Positions 34,799-43,432 of a stretch of 64,000 nt of DNA are shown here, in pieces. A program made the translations under genes and the position numbers. Source of the stretch: Pseudomonadota bacterium (GTDB lineage Bacteria > Myxococcota_A > UBA796 > GCA-2862545); contig JAGSGY010000014.1 of the NCBI GenBank assembly GCA_023954855.1, positions 1-64,000 on the forward strand, read 5' to 3'. How positions within the stretch are numbered: position 1 is the first letter of the stretch; every line of letters starts with the position of its first letter. Under the pieces are notes generated by a model. That model ran no database searches and was not told where the DNA came from. It saw nothing but the letters and a program-made list of their open reading frames with translations.

Positions 34799-36330
34799 GC
34801 CGCTGCCTCGTCGATCTCGGCGCCGACGCCTTCGACGCGGGCCCGGCCAGACGGGTCCATCAGGCTTACTGCGATGCCTACGACGCCGGCGGCGACAAAC
34901 GCCGGCGGCAGCTCACCAAGCTCACCGAGCAGCTCACCCACGACGGGGAAGGACGGGCCGCCGAACTTGAACAGCGGCACGCACAGAAAGCCCGTGACCA
35001 TCGAGGCAAGGGCGCCGTTGGCGGTCATGCCCTTCCAGTACAGCGACAAGATCATGGTCGGACAGAAGGTGGCGGCGATGCCCGACCAGCCGAAGATCAC
35101 GAACCAGAAGATGGTTCGCTCTTCCATGACGACGGCCACTGACATTGCGAGTGCCAGCGCCACCAGTCCGAGGCCGAGGGTGGCCATTCGGCTCTTGGTG
35201 ATCAGCTTCTCGTCGGGGATGTCGGGGTTGAGCACCTTCTGGTAGCCATCGCGCACGGCGGCGGAGCTCGCCACGACGAGCAGCGAGTCGACGGTGGACA
35301 TGATCGCGGAGAGCACAATGGCGATGTAGAGGCCGATGAGCATCGGTGGCATCACCGCCTCGACGAGCAAGGGCAGAACGCTCTGACCTCCGTTGCCGAG
35401 CACGCCTTCTTTGCCGGTCATCAGCACGCCGGGCTGGTCGAGGTAGGCCCGTCCCACCATGCCGACGAGCACGGCTCCAGCATCGGCGAGTAGGGTCCAC
35501 ACGAAGGCCACCATCGTGCCCTTGGGGATCTCGCCGGGGTCCTTGAGAGCGAGGAAGCGCACGAAGATCTGTGGCGAACCGAGAAAGCCGAGGCCGATGA
35601 GCGCCAGGCCGAGGGTCGAGGCGATGACGGGTGCCGTCCAGCCGTCGGGCCCCGCCAGCGACAGCAGGCTCGGGTCGATGGTGTGGAGGGTCGAGGTGAC
35701 TTCGCTCGGGCCACCCATGGCGATCACGCCGACGATGGGCAGCAGCACGAGTCCCAGGAACATTAGCGTGCCCTGAAACACGTCGGACCAGACGACGGCC
35801 AGAAAGCCGCCGGTAACCGAATAGGCCATCACCACGCCAAAGCCGATGAGGGCGCCCGCGAAGTAGTTCACGCCCAAGAAGCTCTCGAAGGCGGTGCCTG
35901 TGGCGTCGATCTGGGCCGAGACGTAGATGGTCACGAACACGACGAGGGCAGCGGCGGCCACCATGCGTAGTCGCTTGCTCTTGTCGCGAAACCTGGACTC
36001 GAGGTAGTCGGGGATGGTGAGGGAGTCGTAGGTGTCGGTCAGCCGCTTGAAGCGCTTCGACATCAGCATCCACGCGCCGACGACGCCGAGGACTTCGCCG
36101 AGCACGACCCAAAAGCCACGCACACCCACGGTGGCGCCCATTCCCGTGAGGCCGAGGAGCAGCCAGGCGCTCTCGCCCGTCGCACGAGCCGAGAAGGCGA
36201 CGGCCCAGAAGCCGAGCTTCTTGCCGCCCGCGAAGTAGTCCTTCATGTCCTTGGTACGGCGGCTGGCGAGCACGCCGATTCCGAGAAGCACCGCCAGGTA
36301 AAGGGCGACGCCGACGACTTTGTAGATCAT
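34795..36330 (-). CDS. Sodium:solute symporter (SSS family, PutP-like)
   Basis: The 511-residue membrane protein has about 13 hydrophobic segments and the SSS pattern. It opens LGIGVLASRRTKDMKDYFAGG, continues SARATGESAWLLLGLTGMGA, and carries AYSVTGGFLAVVWSDVFQG, the signature near the Na+ site. Close similarity to the proline symporter PutP is suggested by GFLGSPQIFVRF and AIVLSAIMSTVDSLLVV, the latter holding the conserved Ser residues of the Na2 site. The solute is not certain. The start has GGAG upstream. It is followed by the overlapping acetyltransferase. Confidence 0.9.
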   Translation of the reverse strand: MIYKVVGVALYLAVLLGIGVLASRRTKDMKDYFAGGKKLGFWAVAFSARATGESAWLLLGLTGMGATVGVRGFWVVLGEVLGVVGAWMLMSKRFKRLTDTYDSLTIPDYLESRFRDKSKRLRMVAAAALVVFVTIYVSAQIDATGTAFESFLGVNYFAGALIGFGVVMAYSVTGGFLAVVWSDVFQGTLMFLGLVLLPIVGVIAMGGPSEVTSTLHTIDPSLLSLAGPDGWTAPVIASTLGLALIGLGFLGSPQIFVRFLALKDPGEIPKGTMVAFVWTLLADAGAVLVGMVGRAYLDQPGVLMTGKEGVLGNGGQSVLPLLVEAVMPPMLIGLYIAIVLSAIMSTVDSLLVVASSAAVRDGYQKVLNPDIPDEKLITKSRMATLGLGLVALALAMSVAVVMEERTIFWFVIFGWSGIAATFCPTMILSLYWKGMTANGALASMVTGFLCVPLFKFGGPSFPVVGELLGELGELPPAFVAAGVVGIAVSLMDPSGRARVEGVGAEIDEAAA

Positions 36331-36379
36331 GGAGACTCCGAGGCGTCACCTTACGCGCTGGCGCCATGCGGCGCGGCGA

Positions 36380-37189
36380 CTAGGCGGCGGTCGTGAACTG
36401 CGGAATGGCCCAGGCGAGAATCGGAATCAGCGTGCCGATGCCCAGATAGATGGCGGTCATCAGCAGGAGCTGCTTGTTCATCAGCCCCTGGATGGCCTTC
36501 TTGAACTCCTTGGCGGCGCGCTCGAAACCGACCTCGCGCACTCGAGCCATCGATACGCCCCCGCCGTGTCCATCGGCAATCTCTTTGCGCACGATGGTGA
36601 GCAGCAAGCGCTGGATCTGCTTGAGGACGAAGCGCCGAATCCAGCGCATGATGCGGGTCGAGCCTTCGGTGGTCTCGCCGAGGACCGCGGCGACGGCGCT
36701 CGAGAGCAGTGCCTCCCAGCGCTCGAGCGGAAGGTCTCCAAGCCAGACTTCAGATTTGTCCATGGCGGCGTCGACCCGCTGCGAGGCGCGCAGCATGCCG
36801 ACCATCTTGTCGAAGATCGCTGAGAGCAGGCTGACGACCCATCCGTTGTCCACGCCGAGCGCAATCACGAAGCGCCCAGCTCCACGCCACATCCCGGCGT
36901 AGCCCCAGGCGGCCACTCCGCCGCCGACGTAGAGGACCGCGAGAACCACGGTGATGGGGGTCTGGTAGTCGGGCCACGGAAAGGTGAGCAGGCCGAGCAT
37001 CCACAGTCCGGTGAACACGGTGGCGCCGAGCACGCCGCCCCACCAACCCCACCACAGGGTGCGCGAGATGACCCTTCCGGTGCCCATTGCCGTGAGCGCA
37101 GCGCCGTGCTTGGCGTAGCGAAGCAGCATCTGCTTCTTGCTCTCTTCGACGGCCTCGGACAGTGCCGGTGCTGCGGGCATTTCGGACAT
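36380..37189 (-). CDS. Hypothetical membrane protein
   Basis: ATG 37189 (GAGGAG upstream) gives 269 residues. There are two membrane spans near the N terminus (LWWGWWGGVLGATVFTGLWM and ITVVLAVLYVGGGVAAWGY), an amphipathic middle region, and one span at the C terminus (LLLMTAIYLGIGTLIPILAW). The middle is basic and helical (RIMRWIRRFVLKQIQRLLLT). I recognise no family. It follows the cytosine-deaminase-like gene by 22 bases and precedes the symporter's minus-strand neighbourhood, but no function is implied. Confidence 0.7.
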   Translation of the reverse strand: MSEMPAAPALSEAVEESKKQMLLRYAKHGAALTAMGTGRVISRTLWWGWWGGVLGATVFTGLWMLGLLTFPWPDYQTPITVVLAVLYVGGGVAAWGYAGMWRGAGRFVIALGVDNGWVVSLLSAIFDKMVGMLRASQRVDAAMDKSEVWLGDLPLERWEALLSSAVAAVLGETTEGSTRIMRWIRRFVLKQIQRLLLTIVRKEIADGHGGGVSMARVREVGFERAAKEFKKAIQGLMNKQLLLMTAIYLGIGTLIPILAWAIPQFTTAA

Positions 37190-37211
37190 GCGACTCCTCG
37201 GAGCGTCGACT

Positions 37212-38375
37212 CTACCGAAAGACGCGCGGAGGTGTCCGGGTACGGATGACTTCGATGGGATCGTCCTCGGCCCACCACAACAGCTGGCCACGCTCGCCGG
37301 CCTCGAGCCTCGGCGGACCCCCAAACGGCAGATGGTTGTCGCCGCTGAGGGTGTCGAAGACCCGACGCATCTCGTGCTCGCTGGTGAGCTGGCTCACGTG
37401 GATGAGCATGTAGGCCGGGTCGAGCATGTTCGCGGTGCCCAGGCGGTACCAGGGGTCTTGGACGGAGTCGTGCCCGATGCCGACGAGCGCGCCGGCCTCC
37501 CAGAGCTGATCGACACGGGTGATGCCCCGTCGGCGTGGGTAGGTGTCGTAGCGTCCCTGGAGCACCACATTGTCGAGGGGATTGGCGATGACCTGCACGC
37601 CGGCTTCAGCGACGAGCTCGATGACCTTGGCGGCGTGGGGGGCGTTGTAGCTGTGCAGAGCGGTGCAGTGCCCGGCGACCACCCGGCCCTGCCAACCCCG
37701 GTCGAGGGTCTCGGCGCAGACCACCTCGAGGTTGCGCGAGTGGGGGTCATCGGTCTCGTCGCAGTGGAAGTCGATGAGCGTGTCGGTGCGTTCGGCCAGG
37801 TCGAACACCCGGCGGACGCTGTCCCAGCCCTCCTCGGTAGTGCGCTCGAAGTGCGGAATGCCGCCCACGGCGTCGCAGCCCATGCGCACGGCTTCTTCCC
37901 ACTGTTCGAGGCGACCGGGTGCGCGCAGAATGCCCTCTTGCGGGAAGGCCACGACTTGCAGATCGATGCCGCGCGACGCGAACTCGGCCTTGAGGCCCAC
38001 GAGCGTCTCGACGGCGAGAAGGCTGCCGGTGTCGACGTGCGTGCGGATACGAAGGGTGCCGGTCTGCGCGTACATCTCGGCGGTCTCGATGGCTCGCTCC
38101 CGCACGTCCTCGACGGTCAGTTCCTCGCGCAGGACCGCCCAGTTGGCGATGCCTTCGCGCAGCGTTCCCGAGCGGTTCGGCATGCGTGCGCCGAGTAGCG
38201 CGGCATCGAGGTGGACGTGGGGCTCGGCGAAAGGAGCGGTGATTCGCCCGTTCAGCAGCACTTCTTCGCCCGGAAGGGGAGCGAGTGTCTTCGAGTCGGC
38301 GACGGCGGCGATGCGGCCGTTTTCGAGGCGGAGGTCGACCTGTCGGTCGTTCAAGTTCGTGTCGCGAAACAGCAT
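37212..38375 (-). CDS. Cytosine deaminase-like amidohydrolase with altered pocket
   Basis: The 387-residue protein aligns with E. coli CodA, which deaminates cytosine to uracil. Metal and catalytic residues are kept: His53 and His55 in EPHVHLD, Gln146 in FPQEGI, His204 and Glu207 in HCDETDD, His236 in GHCTALHSYN, and Asp303 in GHDS. The loop that reads GHDDVFDPW in CodA is GHDSVQDPW here: the residue equal to Asp314 is Ser304 and that equal to Phe316 is Gln306. Both line the CodA substrate pocket, so substrate preference may differ (cytosine, isocytosine or a related ring). The C terminus is about 40 residues shorter than CodA. It lies between the two pyrimidine-catabolic gene groups. Confidence 0.82.
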   Translation of the reverse strand: MLFRDTNLNDRQVDLRLENGRIAAVADSKTLAPLPGEEVLLNGRITAPFAEPHVHLDAALLGARMPNRSGTLREGIANWAVLREELTVEDVRERAIETAEMYAQTGTLRIRTHVDTGSLLAVETLVGLKAEFASRGIDLQVVAFPQEGILRAPGRLEQWEEAVRMGCDAVGGIPHFERTTEEGWDSVRRVFDLAERTDTLIDFHCDETDDPHSRNLEVVCAETLDRGWQGRVVAGHCTALHSYNAPHAAKVIELVAEAGVQVIANPLDNVVLQGRYDTYPRRRGITRVDQLWEAGALVGIGHDSVQDPWYRLGTANMLDPAYMLIHVSQLTSEHEMRRVFDTLSGDNHLPFGGPPRLEAGERGQLLWWAEDDPIEVIRTRTPPRVFR

Positions 38376-38435
38376 GCAAGTCCCGGGTGAAGCGGCAGTC
38401 TATCAGCGTGCCGGCGTGCGGGTGTATCGTGCGGC

Positions 38436-38846
38436 ATGGCACCCTCCATCCGCTCTGTCGCTCCGGTTCTCTTCGCCTTTCTCCCGTGCGTCGGCTTCGC
38501 GTTGGCGTGTGGTGGCGAGGTGGCCGACGAGCCGGCCTCCGTCACAGAGATTGCCGAGGCCGTCGACGTGGCGCTGGTCGATGGCGAAGCGAAGACCGAG
38601 GCGACCGGGTGGCCGGAGTACGACCTGTGGAGCGACTGCAAGTCGTTCTGTGACCGCGCGAGTGTGCACTGCGGCATCGCTGAAGCAAAGGAAGGCATGC
38701 ACTGCTTCATGCAGTGCGACATCGCTGCACAGTGGGAGGGGATGGAGCAGCCGACTGAGTTTTCCGCCGCGATCCGCGAAGAGCTTGTTTGTACGGTGAA
38801 GGCGACGGACTGCGATCAGGTTCGCGCCTGCCTCAGCGAGGACTAA
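38436..38846 (+). CDS. Small Cys-rich lipoprotein
   Basis: The 136-residue protein has a lipoprotein signal peptide ending FALACGG (lipidated Cys25). The mature part is acidic at first (EVADEPASVTEIAEAVDVAL). It then holds eight Cys residues in WSDCKSFCDRASVHCGIAEA, MHCFMQCD, LVCTVKATDCDQVRACL, suggesting four disulfides in the periplasm or outside. No family is recognised. It diverges from the deaminase gene and converges on the SGNH hydrolase gene with 3 bases between stops. Confidence 0.75.
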   Translation: MAPSIRSVAPVLFAFLPCVGFALACGGEVADEPASVTEIAEAVDVALVDGEAKTEATGWPEYDLWSDCKSFCDRASVHCGIAEAKEGMHCFMQCDIAAQWEGMEQPTEFSAAIREELVCTVKATDCDQVRACLSED

Positions 38847-38849
38847 GCT

Positions 38850-39776
38850 CTACTCGGGTACCCGGTCGAGAATCACGTCCAGGAACAGGTCGGCAAGGGC
38901 TTCGTGGCCCTCTGGCGTTGGGTGAATGCAGGTTCCGTCGAACCAACGCTCGGTGCCCGGGCCGCGGTAGCACTCGTTGTCGGGGTCCTCGTTCTTGAAG
39001 CCGTGGCCGCAGAAGTGCTCGAGGCTGAATACGACATCGGTGCCGGTGAGCACGGCGGTCTCGACGTAGTGTTCGTTGATCGAGACGTAGGCGCTGCGAA
39101 TCTCGGGGGCTTGGCCCGAGACGCCGAAGGTGGCCGCTGTGGGACAGGCATCCATGTCGCCGGTGGTGTCGGTGAACTCGTAGATGTTCGCGAACACGAC
39201 GTCCACGCCGCCCGGAAAGCGAGTCGCCTCGTCCTCGCGGAACCACTGAATGGCGGTGCGGAAGGTGTTCGACCACTCCTCCACGTCGGGCATGATTTCC
39301 TCGACCGTGGCGCCGGCCGAGATGTCCTGCGCGGCGTTCGACATGTCATTCCCGCCGAGGGTCATCACCACGAGCGTGCGCTGGTCTGTGGGCTCGGGAA
39401 AGCAGCGAGGAATCTGGTCGGACATCAGGTGATGTCCTCGTGCGCCCCACTCTGCGCAGGAGTCGACCTGCAGGCCCGGCCATTCGTCCTGCAGTGCGCG
39501 CGAGACGAGCTCAGCGTAGAAGTCCTCCGGGTCGGTCGGAGGGGTGCCCACCGTGACGCTGTCTCCGAGAAACACCAAGCGCTCGACGGCGGCGATGTCT
39601 TGGTGGTCGGTACCCGCGCAGTGCCTGCCGATAGTCGGCTCGAATACGTCGTATTCCGGCAGTCCTTTTGCTGGATCGCCGACGCCCTCGAAGCAGCGTT
39701 CGCGCACGGTTCCGTCCCACGGTTCTTCCACGGGTTCGGCGGTGCAGGCGAGCAAGAGCAGGGGGAGCATTCGCAT
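38850..39776 (-). CDS. SGNH/GDSL hydrolase lipoprotein
   Basis: ATG 39776 gives 308 residues with lipobox MRMLPLLLLAC (Cys11). The SGNH hydrolase blocks are visible: FLGDSVTVG with nucleophile Ser73, a Gly in ARGHH, TLGGNDMSN with the oxyanion Asn, and HPTPEGH near the end with the catalytic His. An Asp at DGTCIHP lies five residues before the His rather than the usual three. Six or more Cys suggest disulfides. The enzyme probably cleaves an ester or acetyl group outside the cytoplasm. Upstream in-frame residues are not part of the gene. Confidence 0.82.
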   Translation of the reverse strand: MRMLPLLLLACTAEPVEEPWDGTVRERCFEGVGDPAKGLPEYDVFEPTIGRHCAGTDHQDIAAVERLVFLGDSVTVGTPPTDPEDFYAELVSRALQDEWPGLQVDSCAEWGARGHHLMSDQIPRCFPEPTDQRTLVVMTLGGNDMSNAAQDISAGATVEEIMPDVEEWSNTFRTAIQWFREDEATRFPGGVDVVFANIYEFTDTTGDMDACPTAATFGVSGQAPEIRSAYVSINEHYVETAVLTGTDVVFSLEHFCGHGFKNEDPDNECYRGPGTERWFDGTCIHPTPEGHEALADLFLDVILDRVPE

Positions 39777-39835
39777 GCCGAGACCATAGCGCCGACACCT
39801 GCCGCTGGCGTGGGAAAACCCGATGCCCTCGATGC

Positions 39836-39865
39836 TTGCAATTGCGTCCCCGGCAATCCTAAGCT
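39836..39865 (+). promoter_or_regulatory. Candidate promoter for preTA
   Basis: TTGCAA (39836-39841), 18 bases, then TAAGCT (39860-39865), 38 bases before the preT-like ATG in the divergent spacer 39777-39903. Confidence 0.35.
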
Positions 39866-39903
39866 GGCGGTTCATTGCGGGGATAGCCCCTGACGGAGAG
39901 GGA

Positions 39904-41211
39904 ATGAGCAAGCTTCCGGACGGACGCTCTGAAGAGGTCTTCGAAGACTTCAAGAGCCCGTACACCGAGGCGCAAGCACTGGTCGAGGCCAACCGATGCC
40001 TCTACTGCTACGACGCGCCGTGCATTACCAAGTGTCCAACGTCGATCAACATCCCGGAGTTCATCCGGAAGATCGCCACCGACAACGTGAAGGGGTCGGC
40101 CAAGACCATCTTCGACTCCAACATCCTCGGCATGAGCTGCGCTCGGGTCTGTCCCGTCGAGGTTCTCTGTGTTGGGGACTGCGTCTACACCGCGATGGGC
40201 GTGCCCCCGATTCAGATCGGAAAGCTGCAGCGCTACGCCACCGACAAGGCCTTTGAGCAGGAGTGGGACTTCTTCTCGGCGGGCCCCGACACCGGCAAGT
40301 CGGTCGGACTCATCGGTGGCGGCCCCGCATCGCTCGCGGCGGCCCATGAGCTTCGGCTGCTCGGCCACGCGGTCACCATCTACGACAAGCGCGACGTGCT
40401 CGGCGGCCTGAACACCACCGGCGTCGCTCCCTACAAGATGCCTGCGGCCCGCTCGGTCGAAGAGGTCGACTGGGTGTTGAGCATCGGCGGCATCGACGTG
40501 CGCACCGGTGTGTCGGTCCCCGAGGACATCAGTTTCGAGCAGATCGAAGCGGACCATGACGCAGTGTTCGTCGGCTTCGGCCTCGGACCCGACCGCCTGA
40601 TGAGCGTGGAAGGCTCTGACCTCGCCGGCATCGTCGGTGCGGTCGACGCCATCGAGCAGTTCAAGCTCGGCTCCTTCGACCTCGAAGGCGTCTGGAACGC
40701 GCTGATCATCGGCGGCGGCAACACGGCGATCGACGCGGTGCGCGAGTTCATCGGCCTCGGCGTCGATCGGGTGACCATGGTCTACCGCGGTACCGAAGCC
40801 GGCATGAGTGGCTACACCCACGAGTGGAAGGAAGCCAAGATGGAAGGCGCGCTGGCCCAGTACCAGGCCGTGCCCATCGCGTTCATCGGCGAAGAGGGGC
40901 GGGTCACGGCAGTGCGCTGTCAGCGCCTCGACCTCGACAAGAAGCCCATTGCGGGAAGTGAGTTCGAGCTCGCGGCGGACCTCGTCCTGATGGCGATTGG
41001 CCAGTCGAAGCTCGGTGACCTGCTTGCCGATGTCGACGGCATCGAAGTCCAGTGGGGCCGCATTGCGGTCGACGAGAACCAGGCCACGGGTCGTCCGGGT
41101 TGGTTTGCTGGTGGCGACTGCGCCAACGGCGGAAAGGAAGTGGTGAACGCCGCGGACGAAGGCAAGCGCGCCGCACGGGCCATTCACGCCCATCTCACGG
41201 AGGCGAACTGA
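39904..41211 (+). CDS. preT: Dihydropyrimidine dehydrogenase, electron-transfer subunit (PreT-like)
   Basis: The 435-residue flavoprotein passes electrons from NAD(P)H to PreA for reduction of uracil and thymine. Two Fe-S cluster motifs lie at the N terminus: CLYCYDAPCITKCPTSIN and CARVCPVEVLCVGDC. Two Rossmann dinucleotide-binding sites follow: LIGGGPASLAAAHEL (near 135) for FAD and IIGGGNTAIDAVRE (near 278) for NAD(P). The end holds WFAGGDCANGGKEVV, the GD motif for FAD. GGAGAGGG precedes the ATG. Its stop overlaps the PreA start (TGATG). The pair resembles E. coli PreTA or the two halves of mammalian dihydropyrimidine dehydrogenase. Confidence 0.92.
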   Translation: MSKLPDGRSEEVFEDFKSPYTEAQALVEANRCLYCYDAPCITKCPTSINIPEFIRKIATDNVKGSAKTIFDSNILGMSCARVCPVEVLCVGDCVYTAMGVPPIQIGKLQRYATDKAFEQEWDFFSAGPDTGKSVGLIGGGPASLAAAHELRLLGHAVTIYDKRDVLGGLNTTGVAPYKMPAARSVEEVDWVLSIGGIDVRTGVSVPEDISFEQIEADHDAVFVGFGLGPDRLMSVEGSDLAGIVGAVDAIEQFKLGSFDLEGVWNALIIGGGNTAIDAVREFIGLGVDRVTMVYRGTEAGMSGYTHEWKEAKMEGALAQYQAVPIAFIGEEGRVTAVRCQRLDLDKKPIAGSEFELAADLVLMAIGQSKLGDLLADVDGIEVQWGRIAVDENQATGRPGWFAGGDCANGGKEVVNAADEGKRAARAIHAHLTEAN

Positions 41212-42482
41212 TGGCTGATCTATCGACGAACTGCGCGGGCATTCGCTCTCCGAACCCGTTCTGGCTGGCCTCGGCGCCGCCGGCGAACTCGGGCGACCAG
41301 ATCAAGCGCGCCTTCGACGCAGGTTGGGGCGGCGCGGTCTGGAAGACGCTGGGAACCCCGATCCAGAACGTGTCGAGCCGCTTTGGCGCCATCAACTGGA
41401 AGGGCAGCTCCGGCGTGGGCTTCAACAACATCGAGCTGATCACGGACCGTCCTCTCGACGTGAACTTCCGCGAAATCGCCGATGTGAAGAAGAACTACCC
41501 CGACCACGCGGTCATCGTGTCGCTGATGGTCGAGACCAAAGAGGAGTGGAAAGAGATCATCCAGCGGTCGATCGACGCTGGCGCGGACGGTCTCGAGCTC
41601 AACTTCGGCTGCCCGCACGGCATGTGTGAGCGCGGCATGGGCTCGGCGGTCGGTCAGGAGCCGACGGTCAACGAGCGCATCACCAGCTGGGCCAAGGAAT
41701 ACTCGACCATTCCCGTGCTCGTGAAGCTGACGCCGAACGTCGGAGACATCGTTCCGCACGGGCTCGCCGCACAGGCGGGTGGTGCCGACGGCGTGTCGCT
41801 CATCAACACCATCAAGAGCATCATCGGCGTCGACCTCGACTCGCTGGTGCCGCGTCCGGTGGTCGGCAACAAGTCCTCGAACGGCGGCTACTGTGGTGCT
41901 GCGGTGCGTCCCATCGCGCTGCACATGTGTGCGGCCCTGGCCCGTGATCCGGGCTTCAACGTGCCGATCAGCGGCATCGGCGGCATCACGAACTGGCAGG
42001 ACGCCGCAGAGTTCATGCTGCTCGGCTCGTCTTCGGTGCAGGTCTGTACCGAGGTCATGCTGCACGGCTACCGCATCGTCGAGGACATGATCGAGGGCCT
42101 GTCGGACTGGATGGACGACAAGGGCTTTGAGACGCTCGACGACTTCGTCGGAAAGTCGATTCCCGCCTACTCGGACTGGGGCAATCTCGACCTCAACTTC
42201 GAGTCGATTGCCAAGATCGACCCCGCCTCGTGCATCGGCTGCAACAAGTGCATGGTCGCTTGCCACGATGGCGCGCATCAGTGCATCCATCCGAACGAGC
42301 AGGGCCTGCACGTGCCCGTCATCGACGAGGATGAGTGCGTGGGCTGCAACCTCTGCCAGATCGTCTGCCCAGTGCCCGGCTGCATCACGATGGAGGAGGT
42401 CGACAACGGCTTCGACCCCGCCTCGTGGAACCAGCACTTGGGCGAGGGCAAGGAGCTCCGCCACAAGAAGGGCTCGCACTAG
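41211..42482 (+). CDS. preA: NAD-dependent dihydropyrimidine dehydrogenase, catalytic subunit (PreA)
   Basis: The 423-residue protein has an FMN TIM-barrel of the dihydroorotate dehydrogenase type (NPFWLASAPPANSGDQIKRA, ELNFGCPHGMCERGMGSA, ISGIGGITNWQDAAEFMLLG). The catalytic Cys is expected in the HGMCERGMG loop. Two C-terminal 4Fe-4S motifs, CIGCNKCMVAC and CVGCNLCQIVCPVPGC, take electrons from PreT. It reduces uracil and thymine to the dihydro forms, the first step of the pathway completed by the 26405-32159 operon. It is the second gene of a coupled pair. Confidence 0.95.
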   Translation: MADLSTNCAGIRSPNPFWLASAPPANSGDQIKRAFDAGWGGAVWKTLGTPIQNVSSRFGAINWKGSSGVGFNNIELITDRPLDVNFREIADVKKNYPDHAVIVSLMVETKEEWKEIIQRSIDAGADGLELNFGCPHGMCERGMGSAVGQEPTVNERITSWAKEYSTIPVLVKLTPNVGDIVPHGLAAQAGGADGVSLINTIKSIIGVDLDSLVPRPVVGNKSSNGGYCGAAVRPIALHMCAALARDPGFNVPISGIGGITNWQDAAEFMLLGSSSVQVCTEVMLHGYRIVEDMIEGLSDWMDDKGFETLDDFVGKSIPAYSDWGNLDLNFESIAKIDPASCIGCNKCMVACHDGAHQCIHPNEQGLHVPVIDEDECVGCNLCQIVCPVPGCITMEEVDNGFDPASWNQHLGEGKELRHKKGSH

Positions 42483-42483
42483 C

Positions 42484-42822
42484 GTGGCGTGGCTGCTCTT
42501 CCTTGTGGCTTGCGGTGGATCGGTCGATCCAGCGCTCGGCACCTGGGAGGGCAAGACCGCCTTCGACCAGTCGCTCACGCTGAAGCTGCGCGAGGGCGGG
42601 GCGATGCAGGTGAAGATCGGCGACGCGGTGCACTCGGGGACCTGGGCCATCGATCGGTCCCAGGACCCGATGCACTTCGACCTCGACCTCGATGACCGCG
42701 ACCCGATCCACACCGTGGTCGCATTCCCGTCCGTGGACACGCTCATCTATGAGGACATCACCTCGAGTGATGCCCGTCCGGCCGCGCTTGGCGATGCGCA
42801 GCTCGAGCTGAAGCGCCGCTAG
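42484..42822 (+). CDS. Small lipoprotein
   Basis: Starting at GTG 42484, one base after the PreA stop, the 112-residue product begins MAWLLFLVACGGS, a short lipoprotein signal (lipidated Cys10). The mature part has strands GTWEGKTAFDQSLTLKL, AMQVKIGDAVHSGTWAID and TVVAFPSVDTLIYED, which look like a small lipocalin-type beta barrel. No family is assigned. It appears to be in the preTA transcript. Its TAG shares a CTAG with the convergent gene's stop. Confidence 0.65.
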   Translation: MAWLLFLVACGGSVDPALGTWEGKTAFDQSLTLKLREGGAMQVKIGDAVHSGTWAIDRSQDPMHFDLDLDDRDPIHTVVAFPSVDTLIYEDITSSDARPAALGDAQLELKRR

Positions 42823-43391
42823 TTCAGGTACTCGTGAAGCTCGGTGACCACGGCGGCAAAGCCAGAGGTCTGGAAGCTACGCACGAGGAAGCCCGGCACG
42901 CTGCCACCCGGATCGTAGCGAAGCTCGTAGGTCACGTTGACGCCACCCTCGGCGCGGGGCTGCACTTCCCACCATCCGTCGCTGCGCTCGCAGACGACGT
43001 GTCCGCTTGCGGCGGTGAGGGGCTCATCGCTGGCCTTCGTCCAGGCGTAGCGCCAGCCCTCGCCCTTCTGGGTGAGCTCGCCCCAGAGCAGGATGTCTCG
43101 GTTGCTGATGCCGCGGGCCACGTGGGTCTGGAACACGAGCTTCTTGTCGCCGTCGCGCTGGACCTTTGATGCCGAGACGCTGCTGAAGATGTCGTCGTGC
43201 TTGGTCCAGTCCTGGAACACGCTGTGGAACTTGTCGACGGTGACGTCGGGCCACACGCACTCGGCGTACATCGGCACATCACCCTGGTCGTCGGCGGGGC
43301 CCTTCGACAGCTCACATCCCGAGACGTCGGTCTTGGTGACGGTGAAGCCAGAGGGGGCGGCGAGAGCAGTGGCGAGCAGGAACGTGATCAT
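42819..43391 (-). CDS. Secreted SRPBCC/START-like domain protein
   Basis: The 190-residue protein has a signal peptide (MITFLLATALAAPSG). The rest fits the START/SRPBCC lipid-binding fold: PDVTVDKFHSVFQDWTKHD, the strand pair RGISNRDILLWGEL, then SDGWWEVQP, VTYELRYDPGGSVP and a long final helix. It follows the two aminotransferase genes by 41 bases on the same strand. A ligand-binding role outside the cytoplasm is plausible; nothing more can be said. Confidence 0.72.
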   Translation of the reverse strand: MITFLLATALAAPSGFTVTKTDVSGCELSKGPADDQGDVPMYAECVWPDVTVDKFHSVFQDWTKHDDIFSSVSASKVQRDGDKKLVFQTHVARGISNRDILLWGELTQKGEGWRYAWTKASDEPLTAASGHVVCERSDGWWEVQPRAEGGVNVTYELRYDPGGSVPGFLVRSFQTSGFAAVVTELHEYLN

Positions 43392-43432
43392 GGAGGGCTC
43401 CGTGAGGACCCCAGCTTAACCCGCGAGTGCGG

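Noticed and set aside
41220-42746. 508-codon frame antisense to PreA
   Set aside because: PreA motifs and Fe-S clusters are unambiguous on the other strand; the antisense product has no recognisable feature.
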